A stretch of 64,000 nucleotides of DNA, from positions 620,001 to 684,000 of the forward strand of contig JAJYYE010000001.1 of assembly GCA_021801265.1 (NCBI GenBank). Direction: 5' to 3'. Each line of letters begins with the position of its first letter. The first letter of the stretch is position 1. Shown here one piece after another: positions 8,265-18,254 of this stretch. The notes under the pieces are model-generated. The model made no database searches. It was not told the DNA's origin and saw only the letters and a program-made list of their open reading frames with translations. This stretch comes from Pseudomonadota bacterium. GTDB taxonomy: Bacteria > Pseudomonadota > Gammaproteobacteria > Halothiobacillales > Halothiobacillaceae. Made by a program: the position numbers and the translations under genes.

Positions 8265-10367
8265 ATGTCCGATCCCACGAATATTTCTGGCCAGCCCATT
8301 CCTGCGGCGGATTCCTCATCTGCGGCGCCTGTACGGCCTATTCATCAGGTTGGGCTGACCAAGCGGCTGTTGCTCTGGCTGACTTCAATGAATTTGGCCG
8401 TTACGCTGCTGGTGTTCTTGGCGATTGCATCGGTGATTGGCACCGTGCTCAAGCAAAATGAATCATTCAGTAGTTATCTCGATGTATTCGGACCGTTCTG
8501 GTTTGCCGTATTCAAAAATTTATCGCTCTTTGATGTGTATTCGGCCACATGGTTTGTGGCGATCTTGCTATTTTTGGTGGCATCCACTTCCTCGTGTGTT
8601 GCGCGCAATGCCCCCAGTTTCCTGCGTGATATGCGAAGTTTCCGTCTCAATGCCCAGGAAAAATCATTACGGGGTTTTGCTCACCAGGCCGAGATGCGCA
8701 CCGATTTAACGCCTGAGGCGCTTATGCCGCGAATCCAGGCAGTATTGAGTAGCGCCGGATTTAACAGCCGGATAAAGCAACAATCACACGAAACCCTGAT
8801 TTCTGGCCGCAAAGGCAGCATTAACCGTATTGGTTACGTGCTGACCCATCTGGGCATTATCGTGATTTTGCTGGGCGGCCTTTTAGACAGCAAAATGCAG
8901 CTGAAATTAATGGACACGCTCGGCATGGTCAAGGTGGAAACTGCGAACATCCCCGTGAGCGAAGTGCCCGCCACCAGTAAAATTCCAGTCGGCGGTTTGC
9001 AGGCGTTCCGGGGTACCGTCAACATCCCTGAACATAAGTGGGGCGATGTGGTGTTCATTGGCCTGAAAGATGGCTACGTGGTGCAAGAATTGCCCTTCAA
9101 GGTCTTCGTCAATAAATTCTCGATTGAGCATTACGATACGGGCATGCCGAAGTCGTATATGTCCAATGTCACGCTCACCAATAAAAAAACGGGTGCGGAA
9201 ATGACGCAAACCATTGAAGTGAATCATCCCATTCACTATATGGGTTACAACATTTTTCAATCGAGCTTCGGCGATGGCGGCACCAAGCTGAAAATGGAAG
9301 CTTGGCAATTGAACGGCAAGGCGGGTGTTGCTCAACCGATTGACTCTGCGGTGTTTGACAAGAAGAACTTTGATTTTAATGATCAAAAATATCGGATCGA
9401 GTTTACCGACTTCCGCATGTACAACATCAACCCGGTCGTCGGTGCAGATGGTCTCGTGCATCAACAAAATTATGGCCCCTCGATTACCTTCAAGTTACGC
9501 AATGCGGCCGGTGAGGCGATTGAGTACCAAAACTACTTTTCCCCGATTACTTTTAAAGATCACTCGTATTTCTTGAGCGGTGTGAAACGTAGCATTGGTG
9601 ACCAGCAGCAGTTTCTCTATATTCCCGCCGATCAGCATGGCTCGATCAAAACGTTCATGGCGTTTTTAGCCACCTTGTCTGACCCGGTTAAAATGCAAGC
9701 GATTGCCGCACAGTTGATCGGCGATGCGGGCAACGCCACCGGTAAAGAGGCCGCGACGAGCGCGCAACTCACGCAGGCGGCGAGTACCTCCATTGCGCAA
9801 TTGGTTGGGGTGTTTGTTAGCCAAGGTTTCCCGGCCATGCAGGCCAGAATTGGTTCGGCTTTGGCGGATCGAAAACTCAGCCCGGAGGCGACCAAGCAGG
9901 CAGAGCAAGCCTCGATCAGCGTCGTGCGCTCAGTGCTTGAGCGCGCGTTCCTGGATACGCTGACTCAATTGGGCGACAAGCAGGAATTTACCGACAAGGA
10001 TGCCAAATTTTTCGATGATGCCATGGACGCTATTTCTGCATTGCCCGTGTATGGTTCACCCATCTTGATTCAGCCCAAAAGTTTCGAGCAAATTCAGTCT
10101 ACCGGGTTGGAAATTTCGCGCGCACCGGGTGCCATTTGGGTCACCATTGGCTCGATCATGCTGGTTGTGGGTATCTTTATGGGCTTCTATATTCACTACC
10201 GTCGGCAGTGGATTTTGGTTAAACCCGAAGGTGGTGGCGCGCGGCTGTTGGTTGCCGGATCCGATGTACGTAAAAATATTGATTTTGACCGGGATTTTGC
10301 CGTCTTTTGTACTGAACTTATGTCGGCGACAGAGTCAAAACCTGTCAATGGAGAGCGCCCGACTTAA
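8265..10367 (+). CDS. resB: System II cytochrome c maturation protein ResB (Ccs1)
   Basis: This 700-residue membrane protein works with CcsA/ResC to move haem outward and attach it to apocytochromes c. N-terminal helices lie near residues 35-60 and 85-105 (LVFLAIASVIGTVLKQ; ATWFVAILLFLVAS), a third near 185-200 (LTHLGIIVILLGG), then a large periplasmic domain and a final helix near 620-645 (IWVTIGSIMLVVGIFMGFY). An Ala/Thr/Gln-rich stretch of about 100 residues inside the periplasmic domain is longer than in many homologues and may be an insertion. The ccsA gene follows after 111 bases. Confidence 0.94.
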   Translation: MSDPTNISGQPIPAADSSSAAPVRPIHQVGLTKRLLLWLTSMNLAVTLLVFLAIASVIGTVLKQNESFSSYLDVFGPFWFAVFKNLSLFDVYSATWFVAILLFLVASTSSCVARNAPSFLRDMRSFRLNAQEKSLRGFAHQAEMRTDLTPEALMPRIQAVLSSAGFNSRIKQQSHETLISGRKGSINRIGYVLTHLGIIVILLGGLLDSKMQLKLMDTLGMVKVETANIPVSEVPATSKIPVGGLQAFRGTVNIPEHKWGDVVFIGLKDGYVVQELPFKVFVNKFSIEHYDTGMPKSYMSNVTLTNKKTGAEMTQTIEVNHPIHYMGYNIFQSSFGDGGTKLKMEAWQLNGKAGVAQPIDSAVFDKKNFDFNDQKYRIEFTDFRMYNINPVVGADGLVHQQNYGPSITFKLRNAAGEAIEYQNYFSPITFKDHSYFLSGVKRSIGDQQQFLYIPADQHGSIKTFMAFLATLSDPVKMQAIAAQLIGDAGNATGKEAATSAQLTQAASTSIAQLVGVFVSQGFPAMQARIGSALADRKLSPEATKQAEQASISVVRSVLERAFLDTLTQLGDKQEFTDKDAKFFDDAMDAISALPVYGSPILIQPKSFEQIQSTGLEISRAPGAIWVTIGSIMLVVGIFMGFYIHYRRQWILVKPEGGGARLLVAGSDVRKNIDFDRDFAVFCTELMSATESKPVNGERPT

Positions 10368-10478
10368 TCGGGTATGACCGCAATGACGCCCACAGCCTGC
10401 ACTATGGGTTGAGCGTTGTTGCCTTAAATGCGAATGGCCATCTGGCTAAAATTGTTTCTGTCCTCAGGAGTAACCGAT

Positions 10479-11687
10479 ATGTCTGTGCCGAAAGAACACA
10501 TGATGCCGATGCTAGATGCGTCGATGAAAAAACCATCCAGCCGCATCCGCATGATTGACGGAATTTATGCCCTGATCCTGTTGGCGGGGGCAAGCTATGC
10601 CTATGTGAATTACAGCGCCGCGATGGGGTCTTATGGCTCAGGTACACTGTGGGGTGCGGCTTTGGGTTTGGCCTTTTTGGGTTGGCTCTGGCCTGCGACG
10701 CGTGTTCTGGTCGCGGTTGTAGCGGTTTTTTCACTGCTGACACTATATCAATACGGCCTGTATACCCCTGGGGGTGACGCAGTGGGGCGGATCAAGCTGC
10801 ACGATATTCAGGAAGGTCATTTTTTTCTGACCTACTTTTTGTCCAGCCCCGCCGCCACCATGTGGATGGTGACACTTTTTGCCTTGGCGATGCCCACCTA
10901 TTTCTTTGGCCTATGGCGCCGGTCTGAATTCACTCTCAAAGTCGGTAGCGGCTTGGTGTGGAGCGGCATTGCAATGGGGTTTATCGGCTTTTTTGCCCGG
11001 TGGCGTGAGTCATACCTGATCAACTTCGATTATGGACATATCCCGGTCAGTAACTTGTATGAAGTATTCGTGGTGTTTAGCGTATTTACCTCGATTCTGT
11101 ATTTGTATTACGAGCGCCGTTATAAAACCCGTGCATTAGGCGGCTTTGTGATGACGGTTGTGACCGCCGCACTTGGCTTCTTGATGTGGTATCAGTTTGC
11201 TCAGGCAGCCAATGCGATTGAGCCTTTAGTGCCCGCACTCAAAAGCTGGTGGATGAAAATTCATGTACCCGCCAATTTTATTGGCTACGGTAGCTTTGCG
11301 ATTTCTGCGATGGTCGGCGTCGCCTATCTGCTGAAAGAGAAAATGGGCGGCGATGGCGTGAATGACCGTTTGCCGTCGCTGACGGTGATGGACGACATCA
11401 TGTACAAATCGATTGCGCTCGGTTTTGCATTCTTCACGATTGCGACCATTTTGGGTGCGATGTGGGCCGCCGAGGCCTGGGGTGGTTACTGGAGCTGGGA
11501 TCCGAAAGAAACCTGGGCGCTGATCGTGTGGCTGAACTATGCCGCCTGGTTGCATTTGCGTTTAAGTAAAGGCTGGCGGGGTACCGCGATGGCTTGGTGG
11601 GCAGTGGGCGGCTTGGTTGTTACCACCTTCGCCTTCCTTGGGGTGAATATGTTCCTGTCGGGCTTGCATTCATACGGTAAGCTTTGA
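10479..11687 (+). CDS. ccsA: System II cytochrome c maturation protein CcsA/ResC
   Basis: This 402-residue polytopic membrane protein is the haem handler of System II cytochrome c biogenesis. The tryptophan-rich WWD motif is present as WGGYWSWDPKETW near the C terminus, flanked by the helices expected to carry the His haem ligands. ATG 10479 is preferred over the in-frame ATGs at 10428 and 10434 because CAGGAG lies 9 bases before it. With resB upstream it forms a complete System II pair; no ccmA-H genes are in the window. The gene ends 47 bases before a strong rho-independent terminator. Confidence 0.95.
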   Translation: MSVPKEHMMPMLDASMKKPSSRIRMIDGIYALILLAGASYAYVNYSAAMGSYGSGTLWGAALGLAFLGWLWPATRVLVAVVAVFSLLTLYQYGLYTPGGDAVGRIKLHDIQEGHFFLTYFLSSPAATMWMVTLFALAMPTYFFGLWRRSEFTLKVGSGLVWSGIAMGFIGFFARWRESYLINFDYGHIPVSNLYEVFVVFSVFTSILYLYYERRYKTRALGGFVMTVVTAALGFLMWYQFAQAANAIEPLVPALKSWWMKIHVPANFIGYGSFAISAMVGVAYLLKEKMGGDGVNDRLPSLTVMDDIMYKSIALGFAFFTIATILGAMWAAEAWGGYWSWDPKETWALIVWLNYAAWLHLRLSKGWRGTAMAWWAVGGLVVTTFAFLGVNMFLSGLHSYGKL

Positions 11688-11734
11688 CCTCCCCGATTGA
11701 TTTCCCGGCTTGATGATTCGGGATCTACCTCATC

Positions 11735-11758
11735 AACCCCGCTCAAGCGGGGTTTTTT
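11735..11758 (+). terminator. Rho-independent terminator after ccsA
   Basis: A perfect stem CCCCGCT/AGCGGGG with a two-base CA loop is followed at once by a run of six T residues. It lies 47 bases after the ccsA stop and before dsbA, so it should end the resB-ccsA transcript. Confidence 0.9.
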
Positions 11759-11881
11759 CTGCGCCAGGATCGAACATCCAGCGCATTGCGCTGTCTATGT
11801 CGTACAATCCTCACGCAATGGGAACGGTTGAGGGTGTTGATCATTTTCCTTGTTTAACTCACAATTTTTCTGGAGTTTTCT

Positions 11882-12595
11882 ATGTCTGTTCTTGAATCCT
11901 GTCGATTTACTTGGGCTCGATTGGGTCAGGTATTGCTACTGAGCGGTTCACTTGCCTTGATGGGTTCTCCTGCCGGTCACGCGGCTGAGTCCATTGCGGC
12001 CGCCGCGAATGGGCAGCCCGTCACGCTTCAGGAAAATGTGAATTACCGCGCGGTGATTACTGATGAAACACCCCCCAAAGACGGCAAAATTTTAGTGCAG
12101 GAGCTTTTCTGGTATGGCTGCCCGCATTGCTTCCACCTTGAACCTGCGATTGATGCGTGGCGCAAAACCTTGCCCGCTAATGTCGAGTTCGAACCGTATG
12201 CGTTGCCTCTTACCCCAACTTGGGTGCCCTTGACGAAAGCGTTTTACGCCGCGAAGCTCATGGGTGTGTTGCCGCAAACCCATGTGCAAGTATTTGCCGA
12301 CCTGCATGTAAAAAACATGCGCCCGGTCACGAAAGAGCAAATTGCCGATATGTACGCCGATCTCGGGGTGAACCGCGACCAGTTCCTGCAAATGTACGAC
12401 TCGTTCGGCGTGGATAATGCGGTGCGTCAAGCCCAGGCCGTGGGGCAAGACGCAGGGGTTACCGGTGTGCCGGCGCTGTTAATCAATGGCAAATATCTGG
12501 TAACCGGTGACATGGCGGGCAGCAATGAAGCCATGTTGCCGATTGCGCGCGCGCTGATTGCCAAAATTACCGCTGAGCAAAAAACCGTACATTGA
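11882..12595 (+). CDS. dsbA: Thiol:disulfide interchange protein DsbA
   Basis: This 237-residue periplasmic thioredoxin-fold oxidase introduces disulfides into exported proteins. It has a signal peptide (hydrophobic about 15-34, cleavage near GHAAES), the DsbA active site C80-P-H-C83 in FWYGCPHC, and the cis-Pro loop VTGVPALLING. It lies after a terminator, so it has its own promoter. DsbA chemistry is linked to the neighbouring cytochrome c genes, because cysteines of apocytochromes pass through disulfide states before haem attachment. The next gene overlaps nothing and begins 28 bases later. Confidence 0.95.
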   Translation: MSVLESCRFTWARLGQVLLLSGSLALMGSPAGHAAESIAAAANGQPVTLQENVNYRAVITDETPPKDGKILVQELFWYGCPHCFHLEPAIDAWRKTLPANVEFEPYALPLTPTWVPLTKAFYAAKLMGVLPQTHVQVFADLHVKNMRPVTKEQIADMYADLGVNRDQFLQMYDSFGVDNAVRQAQAVGQDAGVTGVPALLINGKYLVTGDMAGSNEAMLPIARALIAKITAEQKTVH

Positions 12596-12623
12596 TCAGG
12601 CTACCGCTGCACGAGGGATGACA

Positions 12624-13511
12624 ATGTCCAATCCGCTGCCGATTCGCCAGAGTAAGAGCCAGAGTGCACCACTGATTTCCTCTGGCCTGGCGGCGCCACG
12701 AAGCGCCATCGCCCCAGAGGGCGAGCCGACTTTGAGGCTGTTGTCCTATAACATCCAAGCGGGCATTGGTACGCGGCATTTTCGGGATTATGTGCTCAAT
12801 GGCTGGAAGCATGTGCTGCCGTTCCCGGAACGGATGCATAATCTGGATCATATTGCCCAACTGCTCGGCCAGTTTGATTTAATCGCGTTGCAAGAGGCCG
12901 ACGGTGGTTCACTGCGCAGCCATTTTCTCAACCAGATTGAGTATTTGGCCCTCAAGGCCGGGTTGCCTTTTTGGGCTTCCCGAATTAACCGCGACCTCGG
13001 CCACTGGGGGCAACATGCGTTGGGCTTGCTTGCCCGCTGTGAACCCACTCATATTGAACGCTATGCGTTGCCGGGTCGAATTCCAGGGCGCGGTGTGCTG
13101 CTGGCGGATTTCGATTGGCATGGACAGCCGTTGCGTGCGCAAGTCAGTCATTTATCACTCAGCCATCGTGCGCGCAGCCTACAATTGGATCGGATTATCA
13201 GTCGCTGCAATGAGCATTCGGGCATCAACCTTGTGATGGCTGATTTCAACTGCACCCCGAATAACCGCGATTTGCAACGCTTATGCGCTGAGGCGGATCT
13301 CAAACTACCCAGCCTGCCCCCCCGCACCTACCCCAGCTGGCAACCCCGTCGGGCAATCGATCATATTCTGGTGAGCACGCGCGTTCAGATCGAGTCGGTT
13401 GCTGCGCTTGCCTATGGCGTCTCGGACCACGCGCCCTTGGCCATGGTGGTGCGTTTGCCTGCTTGCGTGCCCATTATTCAGCAGCAGGCCGCTTATCGCG
13501 TCGAGGATTAG
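12624..13511 (+). CDS. Endonuclease/exonuclease/phosphatase-family protein
   Basis: This protein of about 295 residues has the EEP (DNase I-like) fold. Visible motifs are LLSYNIQAG (start of the fold), LIALQEADGG (metal-binding Glu), LSHR, MADFNCTPNN (D-x-N) and VSDHAPLAM (terminal SDH with the catalytic His). Substrate cannot be told: family members cut nucleic acids, inositol phosphates or sphingomyelin. The ATG at 12624 is preferred over the one at 12618 because GAGGG stands 6 bases before it. It lies between dsbA and a diguanylate cyclase, whose start is 3 bases after its stop, so the two are probably one operon. No signal peptide is seen. Confidence 0.85.
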   Translation: MSNPLPIRQSKSQSAPLISSGLAAPRSAIAPEGEPTLRLLSYNIQAGIGTRHFRDYVLNGWKHVLPFPERMHNLDHIAQLLGQFDLIALQEADGGSLRSHFLNQIEYLALKAGLPFWASRINRDLGHWGQHALGLLARCEPTHIERYALPGRIPGRGVLLADFDWHGQPLRAQVSHLSLSHRARSLQLDRIISRCNEHSGINLVMADFNCTPNNRDLQRLCAEADLKLPSLPPRTYPSWQPRRAIDHILVSTRVQIESVAALAYGVSDHAPLAMVVRLPACVPIIQQQAAYRVED

Positions 13512-13514
13512 GGA

Positions 13515-14891
13515 ATGAACGATACGGTAAAAACGGATTATCGGGCTCGATATGAGCAGTTACTCACCGAGTTTGGCGATTTAGAGGTCAACATGCAGCG
13601 CCAGCAAAATTTGCTGCATAGCTTGTTGAATCGGGTGTTGTTCGCAGTCGATAAAGCCTATCCCGCGTTGGCAAAAACCTGCCAGGACCTGCGTGAAATT
13701 ATGCGCCAGACAGGAGATGAGCCCTTACCGATAGCGAAGTTGCAGCCGGGAATCGAATATTTGGGCGAGGCCATTCGGGGGATTGAAGCGGGCAGTCTCG
13801 CGCCGGATCGAAATGAATTAATGGCGGAAAAAGACACCGCCGATCAGGTGGATGTGCGGGATTTTTTGCCGTTATTACTGGAACGAATCGCGTTCACCGA
13901 TGCCATGGAAGCCCGCCGCGCAAAGCTGCTGGAGATTTTGCACAATCCGCACGATCAAACCCTCAATTCGATTTTAATCGACCGCGCCGCGTCGCTCATC
14001 AACGATATGCGGCGCGCGCTGGAGCAGGAGAAATCCGAGCTGACTGAGTTTTTGCAACAGCTGACTGATGCGTTGTCGGAAATCGATCAAAGTACGTTGG
14101 CCAATTTAGGCGATATTCAAAATCAGCGCGCATCACAAAAGGCCCTTGATGAGGCGGTTACCGCGCAAGTCGCCCATATTGATCGAACCGTGGCGGATGC
14201 CACCGATTTGGATGAACTCAAACGCGTGGTGCGTCAACGCATTACGCGCATTAGTGAGTATATTCAAAGCTTTCGCCAAGCCGAGGATCATCGGCTCAAC
14301 ATCGTTGAACAGGAAAATCAGGGCATGCGCGAGCACATCACCAGGCTCGAGCTGTCACGTGCACGTCTGCAGGAGCAATTAACCGCCAGCACGCAAAAAA
14401 TGCTTCGCGATGCGTTAACCGGACTGCCGAACCGCCTCGCTTATGATGAGCGCGTCGCGCTCGAAATCGCACGGATGAAACGCGAACATGGCCCCTTATG
14501 TTTAGCCATTTGGGATATTGATCACTTCAAGAACGTGAACGATATCTTCGGTCATCAGGCGGGGGATAAGGCGCTGCACGTTGTGGGCAAAACCCTGAAT
14601 AAATTGATTCGGGATGTCGATATGGTTGCGCGGTACGGCGGTGAAGAATTTATCATGATTTTGCCGCGAGCCAATTTGCAGCAGGCCTTTGTCGTGCTCG
14701 AGCGGATTCGGGAAACCTTGGCCAACACCGCCTTTCGATTCAAGGATAAGCCTCTGAAAATTACGCTGTCCTGCGGTGTGGCTGAATTTGCGCCCAATGA
14801 AACCTCTGAAGAGGTCCTGGCGCGTGCCGATGAAGCGCTGTATCGGGCTAAAGCGAATGGCCGGAATCGTACCGAGATGGCGCATCGCTAA
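13515..14891 (+). CDS. Soluble diguanylate cyclase with long coiled-coil N terminus
   Basis: This 458-residue protein has no membrane segment. Residues about 1-300 are mostly helical and coiled-coil-like, rich in Glu, Gln and Arg, with no recognised sensor domain. The C-terminal domain (about 300-455) is GGDEF: DALTGLPNR, the DIDHFKNVND metal site, and the active site GGEEF, with a product-inhibition RxxD (RDVD) nine residues before it. It should make cyclic-di-GMP in the cytoplasm. It is the second such enzyme in the window, besides the haem-tagged one at 3661-6255. The 3-base spacing to the upstream EEP gene implies translational coupling. Confidence 0.92.
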   Translation: MNDTVKTDYRARYEQLLTEFGDLEVNMQRQQNLLHSLLNRVLFAVDKAYPALAKTCQDLREIMRQTGDEPLPIAKLQPGIEYLGEAIRGIEAGSLAPDRNELMAEKDTADQVDVRDFLPLLLERIAFTDAMEARRAKLLEILHNPHDQTLNSILIDRAASLINDMRRALEQEKSELTEFLQQLTDALSEIDQSTLANLGDIQNQRASQKALDEAVTAQVAHIDRTVADATDLDELKRVVRQRITRISEYIQSFRQAEDHRLNIVEQENQGMREHITRLELSRARLQEQLTASTQKMLRDALTGLPNRLAYDERVALEIARMKREHGPLCLAIWDIDHFKNVNDIFGHQAGDKALHVVGKTLNKLIRDVDMVARYGGEEFIMILPRANLQQAFVVLERIRETLANTAFRFKDKPLKITLSCGVAEFAPNETSEEVLARADEALYRAKANGRNRTEMAHR

Positions 14892-14924
14892 GCGTTTCGG
14901 ATGGGTTTGACCCTTTTTGCCGGT

Positions 14925-16175
14925 TTACGGCACCAAGCTTTGATCAGAGGGTCCTTGGCGGGGCGGAATTTCTTTGGATTCAAGCGCCAATCGATTGAAG
15001 GCTTGCGTGTACAAAGCCAATGCCTGCACGCTATCCCGCTGACGCTGGGCAATTTCTGCGGCCAATTTCAGGCTCGGTACATCGGGCTGATCGTTCAAAA
15101 TCGGGGCTAGTGCCTGTTGCGCGCCATCCAGGTCATCATTCAACCAAGCCAGCCACGCCCGGCCATAGGCTCGAGTCGGCTCATCCACCGTGCAGTTTGG
15201 CTGATTTACCCACCCCTGAAAGCGCGCGCGTGCGCGAACGGGGTTGGCCGGCGGCACCGCCAGCCAATGACGAAGCAGTTCGGGGGTGCAGGTGTGGTTC
15301 AGGGCTTTTTCAAGCAGTTGTTCCGCTTGTGCGGGCTGCCCCAGTTGCATCCACGCCCGCGCCGCTGCGTTTAATAAGCTCGCATCCATCCGCAAGGTTT
15401 TGGGCACATCAATCCATAGCGCGGTTAATTGATCCGGTTGTTTGGCGCGTACCATCGCGGCCATCAAACCACGGTACACCCCAAGTTCATACCGATACAG
15501 ATCTTGCTCGGCCAAGCTCGGCCATTTTAAACGGCGTAATACGGGCATTAAGGTACGCAGCTTGTCCCAATCTGCCGCCGTATAGAGTGTTTCGGCGAAG
15601 GCGCAGATAATGGCTTCATCTTTGGGGTGTCTTGTTGCCAGGTTCTGCAACAGTTCGACTGCGGGCGGGAAGTTATGTTGGGCTCGGAAGCGATTGGCTA
15701 AGTGCAGGGCTAAATAATCGGCAAATCGCGGAAAGCTGTGGCGAACCTCATCCAGTAGATTTAATGCCGCAAGCGTTTCACCACGCGCTAACAGTGCATC
15801 TGCCGCGACCACATAATGCAGAGGCGGCACGCTGGCATGGGCGTGCTGAGTCAGTGCCAGTTTTCCGGCAACCTCAAAGCGCCCTCGCTCCAGCTCAGCC
15901 CAAGCCCGCAGCAATTGCTCATCTGCAGCGGCCCGTTTCTGCCGCGCACTGCGCTGCCGCCAGAATGTCGGAATATTCAGCACGGAAGCCATGATGCGCC
16001 AAATCAACGTCAGGACGATAAATGCCACAAATAATAGCGCCAGCAGGCCAAGGGCAGAGGTTTGCAGTTGCCAGCCCAGCAGGGTGATGTCCGCCGTCCC
16101 CGGGTCACGCATGAAATAAAGTCCTGCCGTGACTGCCAGTCCCAAAATCAGAACAATGAGCGCCAATCGTTTCAT
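14925..16175 (-). CDS. hemY: HemY-like inner-membrane TPR protein
   Basis: This 416-residue protein is anchored by two N-terminal helices (LALIVLILGLAVTAGLYF and a second near 40-65) and continues as tetratricopeptide-like helical repeats. It is the gammaproteobacterial HemY, which lies at the end of hemCDXY operons and is thought to assist haem biosynthesis at the membrane; it is not the protoporphyrinogen oxidase of the same name. The start overlaps the hemX stop by 4 bases (ATGA), showing translational coupling. It converges with the diguanylate cyclase. Confidence 0.92.
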   Translation of the reverse strand: MKRLALIVLILGLAVTAGLYFMRDPGTADITLLGWQLQTSALGLLALLFVAFIVLTLIWRIMASVLNIPTFWRQRSARQKRAAADEQLLRAWAELERGRFEVAGKLALTQHAHASVPPLHYVVAADALLARGETLAALNLLDEVRHSFPRFADYLALHLANRFRAQHNFPPAVELLQNLATRHPKDEAIICAFAETLYTAADWDKLRTLMPVLRRLKWPSLAEQDLYRYELGVYRGLMAAMVRAKQPDQLTALWIDVPKTLRMDASLLNAAARAWMQLGQPAQAEQLLEKALNHTCTPELLRHWLAVPPANPVRARARFQGWVNQPNCTVDEPTRAYGRAWLAWLNDDLDGAQQALAPILNDQPDVPSLKLAAEIAQRQRDSVQALALYTQAFNRLALESKEIPPRQGPSDQSLVP

Positions 16176-17380
16176 GGTTGTACCTCCGAAAGGATTGGGC
16201 TATCTGGCACTGGCGTTAACCCCGCCGCTTGCCATGCCTTGAAAATCGGCGCCAGGTCTGGCCAGTGTGCAGTCGTGGTGAATTCTTGCATTTTGGTCAA
16301 ATCATTTAACACCGCCTGTAGATCAGGTGCCTGCGTTGTGTAGTGGCTAAGAATCCAATGTTGCGCTTGGGTGAGCGCTGCCCTGAGCATCGGCGTATCC
16401 CGTGCGAGCAGGGCCTCACGCACGGCGGTCAGCCAGAGCAGGGTTTCGCGGTCGGTAGCGCCGCGCGCGCTGGCCTTGAACGGTTCATCGCTGCGCGTCA
16501 GGGTGAATTGCCGCGTGAACCAATCCGCAACGGGTTGCCATGCAGCGCGCGGCCACCGGATATACCATGGCGCATCGGCGGCCGGCGTATTGCTCAGCGT
16601 ATGCGTTGAGGTTGTCGCTGGCTCGGTCGCGCTGGCTTGATTATTGGGTTTGCTACCCGCTAACGGCCACAGGGTTACCTGTTCAGCGGCACGACGCAAT
16701 GCTAAAGCCATGCCCACGCGATCAAATGCGGCGGCCACTGTGTCCAAGCGGGTTAAGGCATCGCTGATCGCGGCACGTACCGGTAAGAGTTGCGGTAAGG
16801 CCAAGGCCGCCAAATGTTCATCTGCCAGCCTAAGCGCGACGGCAGCCTCTTCGGGATCATGGGCGATACTCAAGCGCTCTTGCGCGCGGGTGAGTAAAAA
16901 GCCAATGTCGGCTAACTGCCAAGCGGTTTCACCACGCCCCAACCGATCTTGAATCCCGGCCAATTTTTGTTCAACTTGACCGATTTGCGCGGTTAACGCC
17001 TGTTGACCCGCCTGACTTTCGCTTCTCAGTTGGGTGATCTCGCCGCGTTCCGTTTTAATTTGGGTTTGCGCGTGTATCAACTCACGTTGGGCTGCGCTTA
17101 AGGCTTGGCTTAAGTTGTTTTGCTCGGCGCGCTGAGTGGTCAGAACCTGATCAATCCGCTCGGCATTGGTTTGAAATAATTTCCAGCCAATCCAGGACAG
17201 GCTGACCAGCGAGCCGGAAAAAACCACAAACAGCGTCAACAGCCAATAGGCATAAACCCGGCCTATCGGGATGGGGCGGTCTTCTGCCGCGGTTTGTTCC
17301 GCAGCCTGATCAAGGGCCAAGGGATCGATTTCTTTACGATCGTGCGCCACAGGCGAATCGGATGATGGTGATTGGGTCAT
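16172..17380 (-). CDS. hemX: HemX-like membrane protein of the hem operon
   Basis: This 402-residue protein has a short charged N terminus, one TM helix near residues 45-68 (YWLLTLFVVFSGSLVSLSWIG), a coiled-coil region rich in Gln/Ala/Glu (about 75-150) and a globular end. It is often mis-labelled uroporphyrinogen-III methyltransferase, but it lacks that enzyme's SAM-binding motifs. Its role alongside HemY is not settled; a scaffold for haem enzymes is the usual proposal. It lies between hemD and hemY, with 7 bases to hemD. Confidence 0.92.
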   Translation of the reverse strand: MTQSPSSDSPVAHDRKEIDPLALDQAAEQTAAEDRPIPIGRVYAYWLLTLFVVFSGSLVSLSWIGWKLFQTNAERIDQVLTTQRAEQNNLSQALSAAQRELIHAQTQIKTERGEITQLRSESQAGQQALTAQIGQVEQKLAGIQDRLGRGETAWQLADIGFLLTRAQERLSIAHDPEEAAVALRLADEHLAALALPQLLPVRAAISDALTRLDTVAAAFDRVGMALALRRAAEQVTLWPLAGSKPNNQASATEPATTSTHTLSNTPAADAPWYIRWPRAAWQPVADWFTRQFTLTRSDEPFKASARGATDRETLLWLTAVREALLARDTPMLRAALTQAQHWILSHYTTQAPDLQAVLNDLTKMQEFTTTAHWPDLAPIFKAWQAAGLTPVPDSPILSEVQP

Positions 17381-17387
17381 GGGCTTA

Positions 17388-18254
17388 TTATTCCTGCTTA
17401 TTGAGTGAATGATCGCCGCAAACCTGCGTTAGAGCCGATGTCAGCGCCAGTGCCAGGGTTGATGCCAGGGCCGCATCATCCGGCGTTTCAGCGAGCGCAA
17501 TGCGCCCCGTGAAGCCGAGGGCGCGAGCCTGGTGTGCGGTGCGTTCATTGATCACGATCAAATCGCAGTGTAACAGCCTGCGCCGCAAGTCGGCAGAGGG
17601 TAACCGTTCGGCCACTGTGTGCAGACAGTTCAGCGCAGCGGGTGCGGTAACCACCCAAACCGTGGGCAGCGTGCTCGGTTCGCCGCGCCAAGCCGTGCAA
17701 AGCCGTCGGTATACGGCAATTGGCTGTGCCAGGGCACCTGCTGTGCGTAAGGCCTGAATTAAAAGTTCCCGCCCCGTTTCGCCCCGAAAAATCCAAACCC
17801 GCTGCTTCGCCATGGCCGCCAGGGGCAACGCGGCCAACAAGCCTTCAGAATCCTGCGTGGTGACGGGGACTCGGATGGGCGGCACACGGGGGAAAACCCC
17901 TCGAATCGCTGCCGCCGTGGCCGTGCCGACCGCTGCCCAATGGCACTCGGGTAAATCGGATAACTTGCGTAGCGCGTGCGTAAATTGCACGGCACGCGGA
18001 CTGACGAAAACCAACCAATCACCCGGAGAAATTTGATTTAAGGCCGCAATCGTAGCTGCTGGATCTGCTGCGGGCTCGAACCCCAGCAGGGGCCAATCCA
18101 TCAGGCGTGCATTGGGTTGTAGCGCTAAAATTGCCGTCGCCAAGTCAGTATTACCCCCCACCGGACGGGTCAGCGCGATCAGCGGCGTTGGGACTGTCGT
18201 TGGCGCCCCCGGTATGCGCTCTGGGCGCGCGCTGGCATCACACCGGGTCGGCAT
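17388..18254 (-). CDS. hemD: Uroporphyrinogen-III synthase
   Basis: This 288-residue cytoplasmic enzyme cyclises hydroxymethylbilane to uroporphyrinogen III with inversion of ring D. The family is poorly conserved, but the start of the fold ([11 protein letters not shown]), the [12 protein letters not shown] segment and the [11 protein letters not shown] segment near the second-domain junction are typical. The start overlaps the end of hemC by 17 bases. The N-terminal 25 residues before LIALTRP are longer than usual, so a later start is possible, though no in-frame ATG with a good ribosome site is apparent. Confidence 0.93.
   Translation of the reverse strand: MPTRCDASARPERIPGAPTTVPTPLIALTRPVGGNTDLATAILALQPNARLMDWPLLGFEPAADPAATIAALNQISPGDWLVFVSPRAVQFTHALRKLSDLPECHWAAVGTATAAAIRGVFPRVPPIRVPVTTQDSEGLLAALPLAAMAKQRVWIFRGETGRELLIQALRTAGALAQPIAVYRRLCTAWRGEPSTLPTVWVVTAPAALNCLHTVAERLPSADLRRRLLHCDLIVINERTAHQARALGFTGRIALAETPDDAALASTLALALTSALTQVCGDHSLNKQE

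Noticed and set aside
16172-17380. hemX product as uroporphyrinogen-III C-methyltransferase
   Set aside because: No SAM-binding motif is present; the protein is a membrane-anchored coiled-coil protein.
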